This document shows, in pieces, positions 50,867 through 59,996 of a DNA stretch of 64,000 nucleotides. Made by a program: the position numbers and the translations under genes. This DNA is from Lysinibacillus_B sp036662795. Its GTDB lineage: Bacteria; Bacillota; Bacilli; Bacillales_A; Planococcaceae. The notes beneath the pieces were generated by a model. It did no database searches and was not told where the DNA came from. It was given only the letters and a program-made list of their open reading frames with translations. Position 1 is the first letter of the stretch; every line of letters starts with the position of its first letter. The stretch covers positions 62,001 to 126,000 of the forward strand of contig NZ_JBAFWZ010000003.1 of assembly GCF_036662795.1 (NCBI RefSeq), read 5' to 3'.

Positions 50867-52381
50867 TTAATAGAAGGCTGACCCTAGCTCGTAGAAAATA
50901 CCCATACCCCATTGCTCTGCATTAGGCATTAGCTCTGTATATAGGTATTCCTCTAATTCTGCTTGATCCATCTCACCAATATTCACTGCTTTACTGTCTT
51001 CATCAATGTCTACAGATTTAATGACTTTTCCTTTTTGATATAGATTAATACCAATCTCGTCACCTTCAACCGAAATACCAATCGTATGCTCGGCAGACAT
51101 TTTATCTTTTTCATGTGTTGCCGTGCCTTCCCAATTTAGTCCAACTGTCTCATATCCATCTTCAATAGAGAATACGCGCGAGAATGTACGTGTGTTTTTA
51201 TCTAATTCTTCTTTTCCTTCATAAATAAAGCCAATTTCATCATCAGCCATCAGAGAAATCTTATCCTTAATTTTGTTGTCCTTTGAAGCTAATTCACCTT
51301 TAATAACAACTGAATTATACTCATCGCCTAATTTATAATTCCAAACTTGTTTATCCTTTTTGAATAATTGAGTACCTTCGATTTTTAGCTCATCTTCTTC
51401 AATTGTTGTTTTGAAATCACGTTTCACGATGATATCGCCATCTACCCAAATTGTAGATTTCAATCCCTTTGGCATTGATAGCTCTTTTTTCACAGCATCA
51501 ATCATATCTTCAAATACAACATCGATTTCTTCACTAATGTCAATATCTAATGTCGCTAGAGCTTCTCCACCAGCTTGTTCAACGATGTCTAAGATGATTT
51601 CTTTAAGCTTTTTATCATCCTTTGCTTTTTCAAGCATTGTTGTTAACACTTCTTTAACTTGCTTCTCAGTTAATGTCATTGTAATTTTTTTAGCTTTTAT
51701 CTTTTCACCTTCGACACTAACCTGTTCTTCGCCGTCCGCTTTAAATGCCTCGTCCGGAAGTGCCTTGACAAAGCCCATTACATATTCATCTTGAAGGTAT
51801 TCCATTTCTTCATCTGATAAAAAAGTGTTTTCTAGTTTTAAACTATCTAGGCCTAGGTTTTCAGCTCCTATGTATGACGGATCAAAAGTACGCATTAAAT
51901 TGCCATAATCCTTATCATTTAATTGTAGCAATTCGTCCTGGAATGGTAGAGATAGCAACAATTTTTCAGTTGTCATATACGCAACAATATCATCAATTGT
52001 AACATCCATTACTTTTACACTTAAATCAATCTTTGCCTCGCCCTTTTTTGGGTCAGTTGCAGCAACAATAGTAGCTGATGAACTTTCCACTAAGTCCGTA
52101 ACCATCGGATCCACATCTAAAAAAGCGTCCGAAGCGGATAAAGATACCTCAAATTCATGCTCGGTTGGCGTTGTCTTTGATTTCTCACTCCATGCAAACT
52201 CATTTTCATATCTTTCCTTAAACGAGTTCCAGCTTTGCTCCATCGTTTTGTATTCCGCATAGAAATATTGCTCTTTCGGATTTTTGTTAAAAATGAAAAA
52301 TGCCGTTACACTACCACCAATTAATAGCATACAAGCAAATACCACAGCAATAATGCCTTTTTTTGCTTTAGGGTTATTCAT
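50867..52381 (-). CDS. DUF6583-like membrane-anchored protein, first gene of the ABC operon
   Basis: A 504-residue protein with a short cytoplasmic start (MNNPKAKKG), one TM helix (about 9-31, IIAVVFACMLLIGGSVTAFFIF) and a large extracytoplasmic domain. It resembles the DUF6583 family of Bacilli as I remember it; function unknown. ATG 52381 has an ideal AAGGAGG site; a longer frame from 52438 does not. It is co-transcribed with the two permeases and the ATPase, so it may be a substrate-handling subunit of that exporter. Confidence 0.8.
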   Translation of the reverse strand: MNNPKAKKGIIAVVFACMLLIGGSVTAFFIFNKNPKEQYFYAEYKTMEQSWNSFKERYENEFAWSEKSKTTPTEHEFEVSLSASDAFLDVDPMVTDLVESSSATIVAATDPKKGEAKIDLSVKVMDVTIDDIVAYMTTEKLLLSLPFQDELLQLNDKDYGNLMRTFDPSYIGAENLGLDSLKLENTFLSDEEMEYLQDEYVMGFVKALPDEAFKADGEEQVSVEGEKIKAKKITMTLTEKQVKEVLTTMLEKAKDDKKLKEIILDIVEQAGGEALATLDIDISEEIDVVFEDMIDAVKKELSMPKGLKSTIWVDGDIIVKRDFKTTIEEDELKIEGTQLFKKDKQVWNYKLGDEYNSVVIKGELASKDNKIKDKISLMADDEIGFIYEGKEELDKNTRTFSRVFSIEDGYETVGLNWEGTATHEKDKMSAEHTIGISVEGDEIGINLYQKGKVIKSVDIDEDSKAVNIGEMDQAELEEYLYTELMPNAEQWGMGIFYELGSAFY

Positions 52382-52640
52382 TATTTTCCTCCTTATCGTT
52401 TTCTGAGTTTCTTTAAATAAACTCTCAAGAACACACATCCCTTATTTTCAATTATTAACAATTAGTAGTCAAGTTCACCTTTAAACATTTCTAAATATTT
52501 TTTACTACTATACTATTTCTGAATTTGTACATTGTCGTTCATCTACCTTAAAAATTTATTATTAACACAAAAATTTACTTGTATTTCCCAGTTCTGAATA
52601 GGTTAAATCAACCTTTATAACTCTTTCATCATAAAAAATA
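52382..52640. other. AT-rich region upstream of the ABC operon
   Basis: About 260 bases with no gene seen. The promoter of the DUF6583-ABC operon should lie here. Confidence 0.45.
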
Positions 52641-52684
52641 AAAAAGTCCTCAGTAAATCGCCTTGAAGCGCTACAAAGGACTTT
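52638..52684 (-). terminator. Terminator of the esterase gene
   Basis: AAGTCCT / AGGACTT arms (52644-52650, 52677-52683) enclose an inner CGC/GCG hairpin. The minus-strand tail is TTTTTTATTTTTT. Confidence 0.75.
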
Positions 52685-52689
52685 ATCCA

Positions 52690-53577
52690 TTATCGTTGAA
52701 TCCGTTCAATGATTTGGTGAAAGGCAACTTGTGCCTCTGGGAACGTGAAAATAGGATACACGTGCACCATATTCTGTTGTTCAATATAATCTATCTCTAT
52801 TCCTTGCTCTGCTGCCATCGCAACAAACTTTCTTGAGTCTGCTACCAAGCTATCCTTCGTTCCCACAAAAAGAGTTATTTGTGGCAACCCTTTTAGTTCA
52901 CCATACATTGGACTTAATAAATAGCAGCGTAAATCCTCACCTCCGCTATACCATTTCGCAACCTCCATCAAACCTGGCTTTGCAACAAAATAATCGCCCT
53001 TTTGTAAAATATCGATTTCCGGGTTTGATAACGTCATATCAAGCCAAGGAGCAATTAATATAAGCTGACTTGGGAGTGCCTCCCCATTGATTTTAAGTCG
53101 TTGCGCTAAAGCAAGCGCTAACCCTCCACCAGCCGAGTCACCCATGAAAATGATGCTGTCCTTTTGCCCTAGCTGCTCACGATAAAGCTGTGTCACCATA
53201 TCAACGGTTTCCTTATACGTATGCTCCGGTGCTAAAGGATAAAGTGGCACAGTCAAGCTGCAGGAGAGCGTTTGGGCTAAACGATATAAAAAGTCCCAAT
53301 GATATTTTGTGATTCGATGTACATACGCACCGCCATGTAGATAAAGAATATGAGGCTGATTCCGACCGTTTTTCTGAGAGATTTCATAGTAGTGGTGACC
53401 TTGTATTTCTTTTTGTTCAACATGAAATTTATCATACATTTTCTTAGGTGGTTCTGTAGAAAGTATGCGACGTTCTGCAATTCCCTTCTTTAATTCATCC
53501 CCCGTTTTATACCAAAATCGCTTACGACCTACTATGAGTAACAAAAGCTTAAAGAATTTACTTTGAATACTTTCCAA
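52690..53577 (-). CDS. Alpha/beta hydrolase, HSL-type esterase
   Basis: A 295-residue hydrolase of the hormone-sensitive-lipase family. The oxyanion-hole motif is LHGGAYVH, the nucleophile elbow GDSAGGGLALAL, the acid lies in VGTKDSLVADSRKF and the His in NMVHVYPIF. It probably hydrolyses short-chain esters in the cytoplasm. The start is TTG 53577, eight bases after AAAGGA; the TTG at 53583 is the alternative. It is monocistronic. Confidence 0.9.
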   Translation of the reverse strand: MESIQSKFFKLLLLIVGRKRFWYKTGDELKKGIAERRILSTEPPKKMYDKFHVEQKEIQGHHYYEISQKNGRNQPHILYLHGGAYVHRITKYHWDFLYRLAQTLSCSLTVPLYPLAPEHTYKETVDMVTQLYREQLGQKDSIIFMGDSAGGGLALALAQRLKINGEALPSQLILIAPWLDMTLSNPEIDILQKGDYFVAKPGLMEVAKWYSGGEDLRCYLLSPMYGELKGLPQITLFVGTKDSLVADSRKFVAMAAEQGIEIDYIEQQNMVHVYPIFTFPEAQVAFHQIIERIQR

Positions 53578-53692
53578 GCCCAAATTCCTTTCGTTTGTTT
53601 TATATACTTTATTATGAGTGAGGTTTTTTTAGTATTGGGGCATATCATACTATTTGATTGCATTCTAAAGGGATGCTTTCCACTAAACAACG

Positions 53693-53908
53693 CAAGCCCC
53701 GTCACGTAGACTTCTGTGGGAAAGCGATAATGGAACGAAGGCTAAAATCGTCACGTCGTGTGACAATTTATCTGTGACGAAAGCGAAGCGGCAGTCACAA
53801 TGCCTTCGTGACCAACATCGTGTTGCCCCGAGACCCCGCAGAATTTGCACTCTTGCAAATTTGAGGAGGCTCGGCGCTCGCCCACGAAAAGCGTAGTGGT
53901 GGGGCTTG
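53693..53908. repeat. MITE-like GC-rich element, copy A (216 bp)
   Basis: It is bounded by 13-bp near-perfect terminal inverted repeats, CAAGCCCCGTCAC and GTGGTGGGGCTTG. The reverse complement aligns along its length with the element at 59997-60176, apart from an extra stretch of about 36 bases in this copy around 53762-53800. It is much more GC-rich than its surroundings. It has no ORF, so it would need outside factors to move. No clear target-site duplication was seen. Confidence 0.85.
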
Positions 53909-53940
53909 CCTATTTCTATGCAACTAAATTTATTTACAGT

Positions 53941-53966
53941 CTAAAACCCGGAAAAAATTCCGGGTT
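53941..53966 (-). terminator. Terminator of the 50-aa gene
   Basis: A 9-bp perfect stem AACCCGGAA / TTCCGGGTT with a four-base loop has the minus-strand tail TTTTAG. It lies 28 bases past the stop of the small gene. Confidence 0.85.
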
Positions 53967-53993
53967 CGATTTCACTTAGTCCTTCATGCTATT

Positions 53994-54146
53994 TTAAAAC
54001 TGTCTGGCTTTCGCCTCAGATCTCAATAATCGGTTATGAAGGGTTATCTCCGTTTGACCATTTACTTGAGATTTAGAATGCTTAATCCTTGTCCAGTTCT
54101 GGTGGATCTTTTGAGATTTTGGATCTAAATTGTCCTTTTTGCTCAA
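53994..54146 (-). CDS. Small basic hypothetical protein (50 aa, TTG start)
   Basis: A 50-residue frame beginning MSKKDNLDPKSQKIHQNW and ending LLRSEAKARQF, rich in Lys, Gln, Ser and Arg. The TTG at 54146 is nine bases downstream of a perfect AAGGAGG, and a strong intrinsic terminator follows the stop codon, which argues for a real gene. I do not recognise the family. It lies between the serpin gene and the GC-rich element. Confidence 0.65.
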   Translation of the reverse strand: MSKKDNLDPKSQKIHQNWTRIKHSKSQVNGQTEITLHNRLLRSEAKARQF

Positions 54147-54245
54147 GCGATATCTCCTCCTTAATAATCATGCGGACTTTAATTAGTGAAATCTCCATTA
54201 GTATTGCTCGCTCATTCATATATATACTTCCAACTTTTTACCGAG

Positions 54246-55493
54246 CTACTCGCCCTGCTGTGGGTTGGCAATCGTCCCCATAAAAAGAATTATATCCGTA
54301 GTATCGTCTGTAATGGCCACAAAAAACGGGCGATTAACTTCCATCTGGAACGGAGTGGCTGGTTCTCCACCTGTTTTCACTGTTACGGATGTTGCAGCTG
54401 CAGCCTCTGTCCCTTTTTCATTCACATCGATAAAGGTCTTCTGCTTCACTTCACTAATAAAAAACGGCTCTTTTTCTTCAATCATTTTTGAAAAATTCGC
54501 TTTAGCTCCAAACGCCTCATGAATACCAAGCTCCTGTAATGGCTCTTTAAACGCTACCTCATACTCCAGTTTAAATTTTGGTAAAAGAACGGTTCCTTGT
54601 TTTTTTATAAAGCCCGAGCTCCACTGCTGCCAATGCTTATTTGTTAACAGTTTTTGAAAGTCCTCTAAATTTAAACCTTCCCTTGGTAGAAATATTTTCA
54701 TGCTCATTTTTTCGTCTTCTCCGTATGGAAGCGATACTGCCTGGAAATGATCATTTTCTAAATACGCTATTTTTTTCTCAAGCTTCATTAGCGGAACTTC
54801 TTTTTTTGTACCGTCTGCTAAATAGAAAGGGCGGTTCGTTGTATTCTTCTTTTCAAATTCATTTGTCCATTGCCCTTTAAAATACATCGTATTAATTAAA
54901 ATAGCCGCTAAATCAGCACTTAATGGTTCATTCACAATGTGCTCTATTTTGCTATTCGTAGATTCCTTTACCCAATCGTTAATCTTATTTGCCGATTGAC
55001 TGTCCTTAATATCAATTTCATGTAACGCTGCATTAAAATAATCGCTTACCTTCTTGGAAAAGTCCTTCTGGAACCTGTACTTAGTATTTAACCAAACTGA
55101 ATTCGCTACATAAAGCTGCACCTGCTCTGAGTTTCGGTGAAGCATAGACAGTAACGATGCATTGGCTTCGTTGAGATCATCGGCTGCTATCCCTTTTACC
55201 TGCAAAGCCTTGGCGATTTCCTCCTGAGTTCTACCATCTGCTCCGTTATAGACCATAGACAGGGCCATGTATAAACTCATTGGTGAAATTATCCTATTTC
55301 CATGCTCATCCTCATTTACTTCTGGTAATAGACGAAAGCCTAATCCATTATTTGCAGATACTATTTTTTTATAATCATCCTTGTCATAAACAGCATTGCT
55401 GGACACTTCTAATCCTTTTGATTGTTGTCCGCACCCTGCCGCAATTAACATAAGTGATGCCATCGACATTACAGCCACAAGCTTTTTCAACAT
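54246..55493 (-). CDS. Serpin family lipoprotein
   Basis: A 415-residue serine protease inhibitor of the serpin fold. It is exported and lipid-anchored: a signal peptide with the lipobox LIAAGC places Cys near residue 21. Serpin hallmarks are NTMYFKGQWTNEF, the hinge segment VNEKGTEAAAATSVTV (small residues that insert into sheet A) and VNRPFFVAITDDTTDIILFMGTIANP at the end. The hinge suggests an inhibitory member. The exposed loop TVKTGGEPATPF does not show an obvious P1 residue. ATG 55493 follows GGAGGGTGATT. Confidence 0.92.
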   Translation of the reverse strand: MLKKLVAVMSMASLMLIAAGCGQQSKGLEVSSNAVYDKDDYKKIVSANNGLGFRLLPEVNEDEHGNRIISPMSLYMALSMVYNGADGRTQEEIAKALQVKGIAADDLNEANASLLSMLHRNSEQVQLYVANSVWLNTKYRFQKDFSKKVSDYFNAALHEIDIKDSQSANKINDWVKESTNSKIEHIVNEPLSADLAAILINTMYFKGQWTNEFEKKNTTNRPFYLADGTKKEVPLMKLEKKIAYLENDHFQAVSLPYGEDEKMSMKIFLPREGLNLEDFQKLLTNKHWQQWSSGFIKKQGTVLLPKFKLEYEVAFKEPLQELGIHEAFGAKANFSKMIEEKEPFFISEVKQKTFIDVNEKGTEAAAATSVTVKTGGEPATPFQMEVNRPFFVAITDDTTDIILFMGTIANPQQGE

Positions 55494-55632
55494 AATCACC
55501 CTCCTCGTTGTATAAGACTGTTACAAAATTACGGAAAGTACCTAGGATTCCAATTTCATTCCATTTATCCTCAAAATATTGTGACACCTTATTGACCGTC
55601 ACCATATTTATATAAAGGAAAGGGGCGATTGG

Positions 55633-55935
55633 ATGGTGGCGATTGAGCCAATAGAAATTGACGGTCATTCATTTACAGCAGTGACTGTTCGTTTACCGAA
55701 AACAACACTGTTAACAATTTCAAATGATATAGGTTATATCATGTGTGGGGCTCTAGATGTCGGATTGTTAAACAGTCGTCTAGCCGACCGCAAAATCATT
55801 GCCGGTCGAGCAGTTGGCGTCAAAACGATTGACGATTTGTTAAATGCCCCACTAGAATCTGTGACAGTCGAAGCAGAAAAACTTGGGATTAGCAAAGGTA
55901 TGGTTGGTGTAGAGGCATTATTAAAAATGCTTTAA
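55633..55935 (+). CDS. yunC: DUF1805 family protein (YunC-like)
   Basis: A 100-residue protein matching the DUF1805/YunC family, with IGYIMCGALDVGLLNSRLADRKIIAGRAVGVKTIDDLL as the core conserved block, ending AEKLGISKGMVGVEALLKML. The structure is known for YunC but not its function. The start follows AAAGGGGCGATTGG. It is divergent from the serpin gene. Confidence 0.92.
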   Translation: MVAIEPIEIDGHSFTAVTVRLPKTTLLTISNDIGYIMCGALDVGLLNSRLADRKIIAGRAVGVKTIDDLLNAPLESVTVEAEKLGISKGMVGVEALLKML

Positions 55936-55968
55936 ACTCTGCACGGCATATAAGCCTCAGGAAAGTGG

Positions 55969-55995
55969 AGATACTACCCGGAGTAGTATCTTCAA
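55969..55995 (+). terminator. Hairpin after yunC
   Basis: A 9-bp perfect stem AGATACTAC / GTAGTATCT with a five-base loop and a weak T tail (TCTTC). It lies about 35 bases past the yunC stop. Confidence 0.5.
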
Positions 55996-56157
55996 ATCCC
56001 TGCTAAAAGGGTGTTAAATTAGAAAACATCATAATATAGTGTGTAAAGGCTATTTGAATTCTTCCAAAATTCCTTACACTAAAACCTATAATAGTCCCGT
56101 ATCATGTTAAAGCTTCAATCAAAATTTGTTCTAACAACAACTAAGGAGCTGTTTGCC

Positions 56158-56859
56158 ATGCTAAGTTTTATTATAACGGAGTACCCTTACAGGCTTTGTA
56201 TTGTTAATATGACTAGCAGCGATGCACACGATGTTTATATAGCATTTTCAGGAAATGCAATTGAAGATGGCGTTTATTATGAATTCCAGCCAAAGTATTT
56301 TATCGAGAATCGCCTTCTACAAACTCAGCCCATTATTTTAGAAGAATACGATGCCTGGGATTTAGATAGTAAATATTATTACGAGGTGCTTTACGTGAAA
56401 GAATCTCGTATGAATCTTCAAAGATATTACCGTAATTATTTAAATAATGTTATTTCTATACATCTTCCAAAACGTTTTCGAGAGGATGTTTGGCAAATTG
56501 AAGAGGTCTCTCATGAGCAATTTTCAGTTACTAAAATTATGCCCATATTGTTTGATGATTTATACGTAATGGATGTGCCTGTGAAACATAAATCCTATCT
56601 AGCTCTTCTAAAAAAAAGCAGCCTATTTGAACGATTTTTCACTGACTTATTTAAAGACGCGAACGAAAGGCTTCGTAATGGCCTACATAACGAAGAAGAT
56701 ATCCCTCAATTTGCGGATTATTTATTAGAGGAGTATAACATTGGATTTGAAACTTCTGAGGGAACAGATGTGGTTCTTTCAAAATGTGAGGCTGTAATGG
56801 AGAAGCTTCAGCTTTCCTATAATGAAATGGGCAGTTATTTTATGAAATATGTGATTTAA
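56158..56859 (+). CDS. Hypothetical protein, 233 aa
   Basis: A soluble acidic protein beginning MLSFIITEYPYRLCIVNM, with an N-terminal beta-rich half and a helical C-terminal half (LRNGLHNEEDIPQFADYLLEEYNI). I do not recognise the family. ATG 56158 is chosen because AAGGAG lies nine bases upstream; the in-frame ATG at 56104 has no site. It is a single gene with a strong terminator. Confidence 0.7.
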   Translation: MLSFIITEYPYRLCIVNMTSSDAHDVYIAFSGNAIEDGVYYEFQPKYFIENRLLQTQPIILEEYDAWDLDSKYYYEVLYVKESRMNLQRYYRNYLNNVISIHLPKRFREDVWQIEEVSHEQFSVTKIMPILFDDLYVMDVPVKHKSYLALLKKSSLFERFFTDLFKDANERLRNGLHNEEDIPQFADYLLEEYNIGFETSEGTDVVLSKCEAVMEKLQLSYNEMGSYFMKYVI

Positions 56860-56866
56860 CGTGAAA

Positions 56867-56911
56867 GAACCATATAAAACGAGTAGACCGTTTTATATGG
56901 TTCACTTTTTA
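56867..56911 (+). terminator. Terminator between convergent genes
   Basis: A 14-bp perfect stem GAACCATATAAAAC / GTTTTATATGGTTC is followed on plus by ACTTTTT. It serves the 233-aa gene. Confidence 0.9.
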
Positions 56912-57400
56912 TGCTGGCATTTCTGTCTGTGTTGGCTTTGCATAGCCTTCTTTATATGTCTCATCAATGCTATTACGGATTTCTTTTAATGATTTTCCAT
57001 CCTTATGCATCTTCACAGAGTTTAAGGCAATTTCCACACATACGATACAACGTGTACCGTGATCGTCCCAAACGATGGACCCATCTTCCCTCACTTCTTG
57101 AATGAAGCAATTTAGATTACTTCCGTGTCCAGCTGATTCCCCACAGCCACAGTAGCATGGCATCCACTTTAAAACATCAGGTGCTTGTCCCGCAACTTGA
57201 TAGGCTAAGCGCATTGTTTCATTATGATTATCTAAAAATGATGGAAGTACTTCAGCACTCGCAGTCTCTTCCTGAATATCGCCTGTTACATACTGCTCCT
57301 CGTGCTTATGGTTTTCATCATTACTGCTCTTACTAGGCTCCTCACTCGTACAAGCAGACAGAAATAGAACCGATGCAAGTAAAAAAGACAACTTCTTCAT
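56909..57400 (-). CDS. PCYCGC-motif lipoprotein
   Basis: A 163-residue secreted lipoprotein: signal peptide MKKLSFLLASVLFLSAC with the lipobox Cys at about residue 17. A low-complexity linker follows, then the family-defining PCYCGCGESAGHGSN motif and a later RCIVCVEIAL pair of cysteines. The cysteine pattern suggests metal binding or redox chemistry, but the function is not established. AGGAGG precedes the ATG. Confidence 0.9.
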   Translation of the reverse strand: MKKLSFLLASVLFLSACTSEEPSKSSNDENHKHEEQYVTGDIQEETASAEVLPSFLDNHNETMRLAYQVAGQAPDVLKWMPCYCGCGESAGHGSNLNCFIQEVREDGSIVWDDHGTRCIVCVEIALNSVKMHKDGKSLKEIRNSIDETYKEGYAKPTQTEMPA

Positions 57401-57458
57401 AGAAATCCTCCTGAATATTAAACGTTATTAGCATCGTATCATATACGAGCACAATCGA

Positions 57459-58118
57459 CTATAGTTCACGGATGAAGAGCTGTTCTAGTTCGCTAACACT
57501 GTTCACAATCTTCGTTGCTTTCGCTTCCTGCAGCTCTTCGTAGGAGCCATACCCAAACGTAACACCAATACAAGCTATTCCATTTTCGTGAGCACCGATC
57601 ATATCATACTTACGATCACCTATCATAATAAATTGCTGCGGACTCACTTGTGGAAAATGCTCCGTAGCATACGCAATAACCTCACCCTTTGCTGTGCGTG
57701 TTCCGTCTAAAAAACTGCCTGCCACAATATCAAAATATCCTTCAATATCAAAGTATTTGACAATCTCGTCGGCAAATACAGTAGCTTTAGACGTAGCAAC
57801 GCCTAATCGATAGCCTCTTGCCTTTAACGAGGCTAGTAACTGCGGAATTCCCTCATATATTTTATTTTCAAACATACCTTTAACTTTAAAACGCTCACGG
57901 TAGTACATAATTGCCTCGTTCGTTAATGTCTCGTCAAATTGATAAAACTCTCGAAACGATACTTGCAGTGGCGGGCCAATAAATGGCTCTAGCTTATCTA
58001 AATCGGGCTCATTAATACCAAGCTTCCCTAATGCATATTGAACAGATTTTGTAATCCCTATCTTCGGATCCGAAAGTGTCCCGTCTAAATCAAATAAAAT
58101 TACCTTATATTGCTCCAT
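57459..58118 (-). CDS. HAD hydrolase, phosphoglycolate-phosphatase-like
   Basis: A 219-residue HAD phosphatase with motif I LFDLDGTLSDPKIGI, Thr/Ser motif II VATSKA and motif IV IGDRKYDMIGA. The DPKIGITKSVQYAL cap resembles the Gph/PpaX-like '5-nucleotidase' group. The motif III Lys lies in the GTRTAKGEVI region. It is probably a small-molecule phosphatase with unknown substrate. GAGAGG precedes the ATG. It is divergent from the bpsA gene. Confidence 0.88.
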   Translation of the reverse strand: MEQYKVILFDLDGTLSDPKIGITKSVQYALGKLGINEPDLDKLEPFIGPPLQVSFREFYQFDETLTNEAIMYYRERFKVKGMFENKIYEGIPQLLASLKARGYRLGVATSKATVFADEIVKYFDIEGYFDIVAGSFLDGTRTAKGEVIAYATEHFPQVSPQQFIMIGDRKYDMIGAHENGIACIGVTFGYGSYEELQEAKATKIVNSVSELEQLFIREL

Positions 58119-58304
58119 AAAAACAACCTCTCTTTATCCTTTTGCCCTATAAAAAACGGCATCTATCCTGTATTCGCTAAACGCCTTCAAATTCCTTTAT
58201 TGACTCCATTCCTTTTTACAATGGCGAGGCTCGTTCTTTCCGTATATTTCCGCGCCTCCTTCAATACATTGAAAGAAAGTAACTTTTCATAAGGAGTGGA
58301 GAAA

Positions 58305-59387
58305 TTGCCGAAAATCGCATCTGTTAGTACATATACGCCCCCCTATACTTTAGCGCAATCGAATATTGAACGATTAACAAAGGAGCTGTTTCAGGATAAG
58401 ATTCCTCAGCTGAATCGGCTATTGAAGGTTTTTGAAAATGGAGAAATTGAGACGCGCAATTTTTGTGTCCCCTCTGAATGGTATAGAGAGCCTCATACAT
58501 TCGAGGATCGAAATGAGCTTTATATTGATCTTGCTGTCCAATATAGTGCCGAGGCTATTATAAAATGCCTCACAAACCCTGCTCACCTACAATCCGAAAT
58601 CGCACTAGATGAAATTGATGCCTTTATTTATGTCAGCAGCTCCGGCATTTCTACGCCAAGTATTGATGCTCGAGTAATGAACGTTCTTCCGTTTTCCCAT
58701 CGGACGAAGCGAATCCCTATCTGGGGGCTAGGCTGTGCTGGTGGGGCAGCTGGAGTTAGTCGGGCATTCGATTATTGCAAGGCATATCCAAAGGCGAAAG
58801 TACTTGTTGTATGTCTCGAGCTTTGTAGCTTAACATTTCAAAAAAACGACTATTCCAAAAGCAATTTAGTCGGGACATCCCTTTTTGCAGATGGTGTAGC
58901 CTGTACGCTTATTTGTGGTGATGAGGTGGAGTTGCATACCGATAAGCCTATTCCAACAATTCTCGGCACTGCATCAAAGTGGATGCCAAACTCAGAGGAT
59001 GTCATGGGCTGGAATGTAAAAAATAGTGGGCTCCATGTCGTGTTTTCGAAAAATATCCCGACAATTATTTCAAAATGGCTCGGTCCATTTATTCACGAAT
59101 TTTTACATGAGTACGGGGTAGAACCACATCAAATTTCAAATTTAGTTGCTCACCCTGGTGGAAAGAAAGTGTTAAAAGCTTATGAGGATGCCTTGCAGTT
59201 AACAGAACAGCATACGGCTATATCCCGAAATGTTTTAAAGCAGCATGGCAATATGTCTTCACCAACCGTGCTCTATGTATTAGAGCAGTTTATGCTTCAG
59301 CCCCATGACTCAAATACGCTCGGATTGCTCGTAGCGCTTGGCCCTGGCTTTAGTGGTGAAGCCCTACTGCTAGAATGGAGGAACTAG
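58305..59387 (+). CDS. bpsA: Type III polyketide synthase (alkylpyrone synthase, BpsA-like)
   Basis: A 360-residue chalcone-synthase-like enzyme that condenses a fatty acyl-CoA with malonyl-CoA to give alkylpyrones. The catalytic triad is present: Cys in WGLGCAGGAAG, His in LVAHPGGKKVL and Asn in HGNMSSPTVLY. TTG 58305 is preferred as start because AAGGAG lies eight bases upstream; the GTG at 58296 overlaps that site. A bpsB-type methyltransferase follows one base after the stop, as in B. subtilis bpsA-bpsB. Confidence 0.92.
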   Translation: MPKIASVSTYTPPYTLAQSNIERLTKELFQDKIPQLNRLLKVFENGEIETRNFCVPSEWYREPHTFEDRNELYIDLAVQYSAEAIIKCLTNPAHLQSEIALDEIDAFIYVSSSGISTPSIDARVMNVLPFSHRTKRIPIWGLGCAGGAAGVSRAFDYCKAYPKAKVLVVCLELCSLTFQKNDYSKSNLVGTSLFADGVACTLICGDEVELHTDKPIPTILGTASKWMPNSEDVMGWNVKNSGLHVVFSKNIPTIISKWLGPFIHEFLHEYGVEPHQISNLVAHPGGKKVLKAYEDALQLTEQHTAISRNVLKQHGNMSSPTVLYVLEQFMLQPHDSNTLGLLVALGPGFSGEALLLEWRN

Positions 59388-59388
59388 T

Positions 59389-59925
59389 ATGATCTTTATG
59401 ATCCTGCTGCTATTCGTCATTGCACAACGATTAGTTGAACTCGCTGTTGCAAGGCGCAATGAAATGGCGATGAAGGCGAAGGGGGCTTATGAGGTCGGGG
59501 CTTCTCATTATCCGTATATGATTGCTCTGCATAGCTCCTTCTTTATTTGCCTCATTGCAGAGGTACTTTATTTTGATTTAGCACCTTCCTCATTATTCTC
59601 GTATATGCTCGCGTTATTTTTACTTGTACAAGGATTACGAATTTGGTGTTTAGCTTCGTTGGGGGAGCATTGGAATACGAAGATCATTATTCTACCGGGA
59701 GCTAACGTCGTGGCAAAGGGACCGTATTCATTCATTCGGCATCCTAATTACTTAGTCGTTTGCATAGAAATTGCCCTATTACCGCTCATGTTCGGCGCAT
59801 ACTTCACTGCTATCACCTTTACAGTGTTAAACTTCATCATGCTATCTGTACGCATTCCGCTGGAGGAAAAGGCTTTACGAGAGGCAACAAATTATAAGGA
59901 CTATGCCTTGCGGAGAAAAGGGTAG
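59389..59925 (+). CDS. bpsB: Isoprenylcysteine carboxyl methyltransferase-like protein (BpsB)
   Basis: A 178-residue membrane methyltransferase of the ICMT family with four to five TM helices. The SAM-binding block is GPYSFIRHPNYLVVCIEI, with the terminal EEKALREATNYKDYALR. In B. subtilis BpsB methylates alkylpyrones to alkylpyrone methyl ethers. The immediate coupling to bpsA supports the same two-step pathway here. A GC-rich repeat follows within about 70 bases. Confidence 0.92.
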   Translation: MIFMILLLFVIAQRLVELAVARRNEMAMKAKGAYEVGASHYPYMIALHSSFFICLIAEVLYFDLAPSSLFSYMLALFLLVQGLRIWCLASLGEHWNTKIIILPGANVVAKGPYSFIRHPNYLVVCIEIALLPLMFGAYFTAITFTVLNFIMLSVRIPLEEKALREATNYKDYALRRKG

Positions 59926-59996
59926 TAGAAATGAGGCAAGCCCCGTTGGTCGTACGGAGCTTCAGACTTTAGACAAAGTATGCCCTTAGAATTAGT

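Noticed and set aside
53693..53908. GC-rich element considered as a structured RNA or rRNA/tRNA fragment
   Set aside because: No tRNA or rRNA landmarks; the inverted second copy and terminal inverted repeats fit a mobile repeat better.
55384..55668. Minus-strand frame of 94 codons overlapping the serpin start
   Set aside because: It is antisense/out of frame to the serpin signal peptide and yunC start, lacks a ribosome site and has no recognisable protein features.
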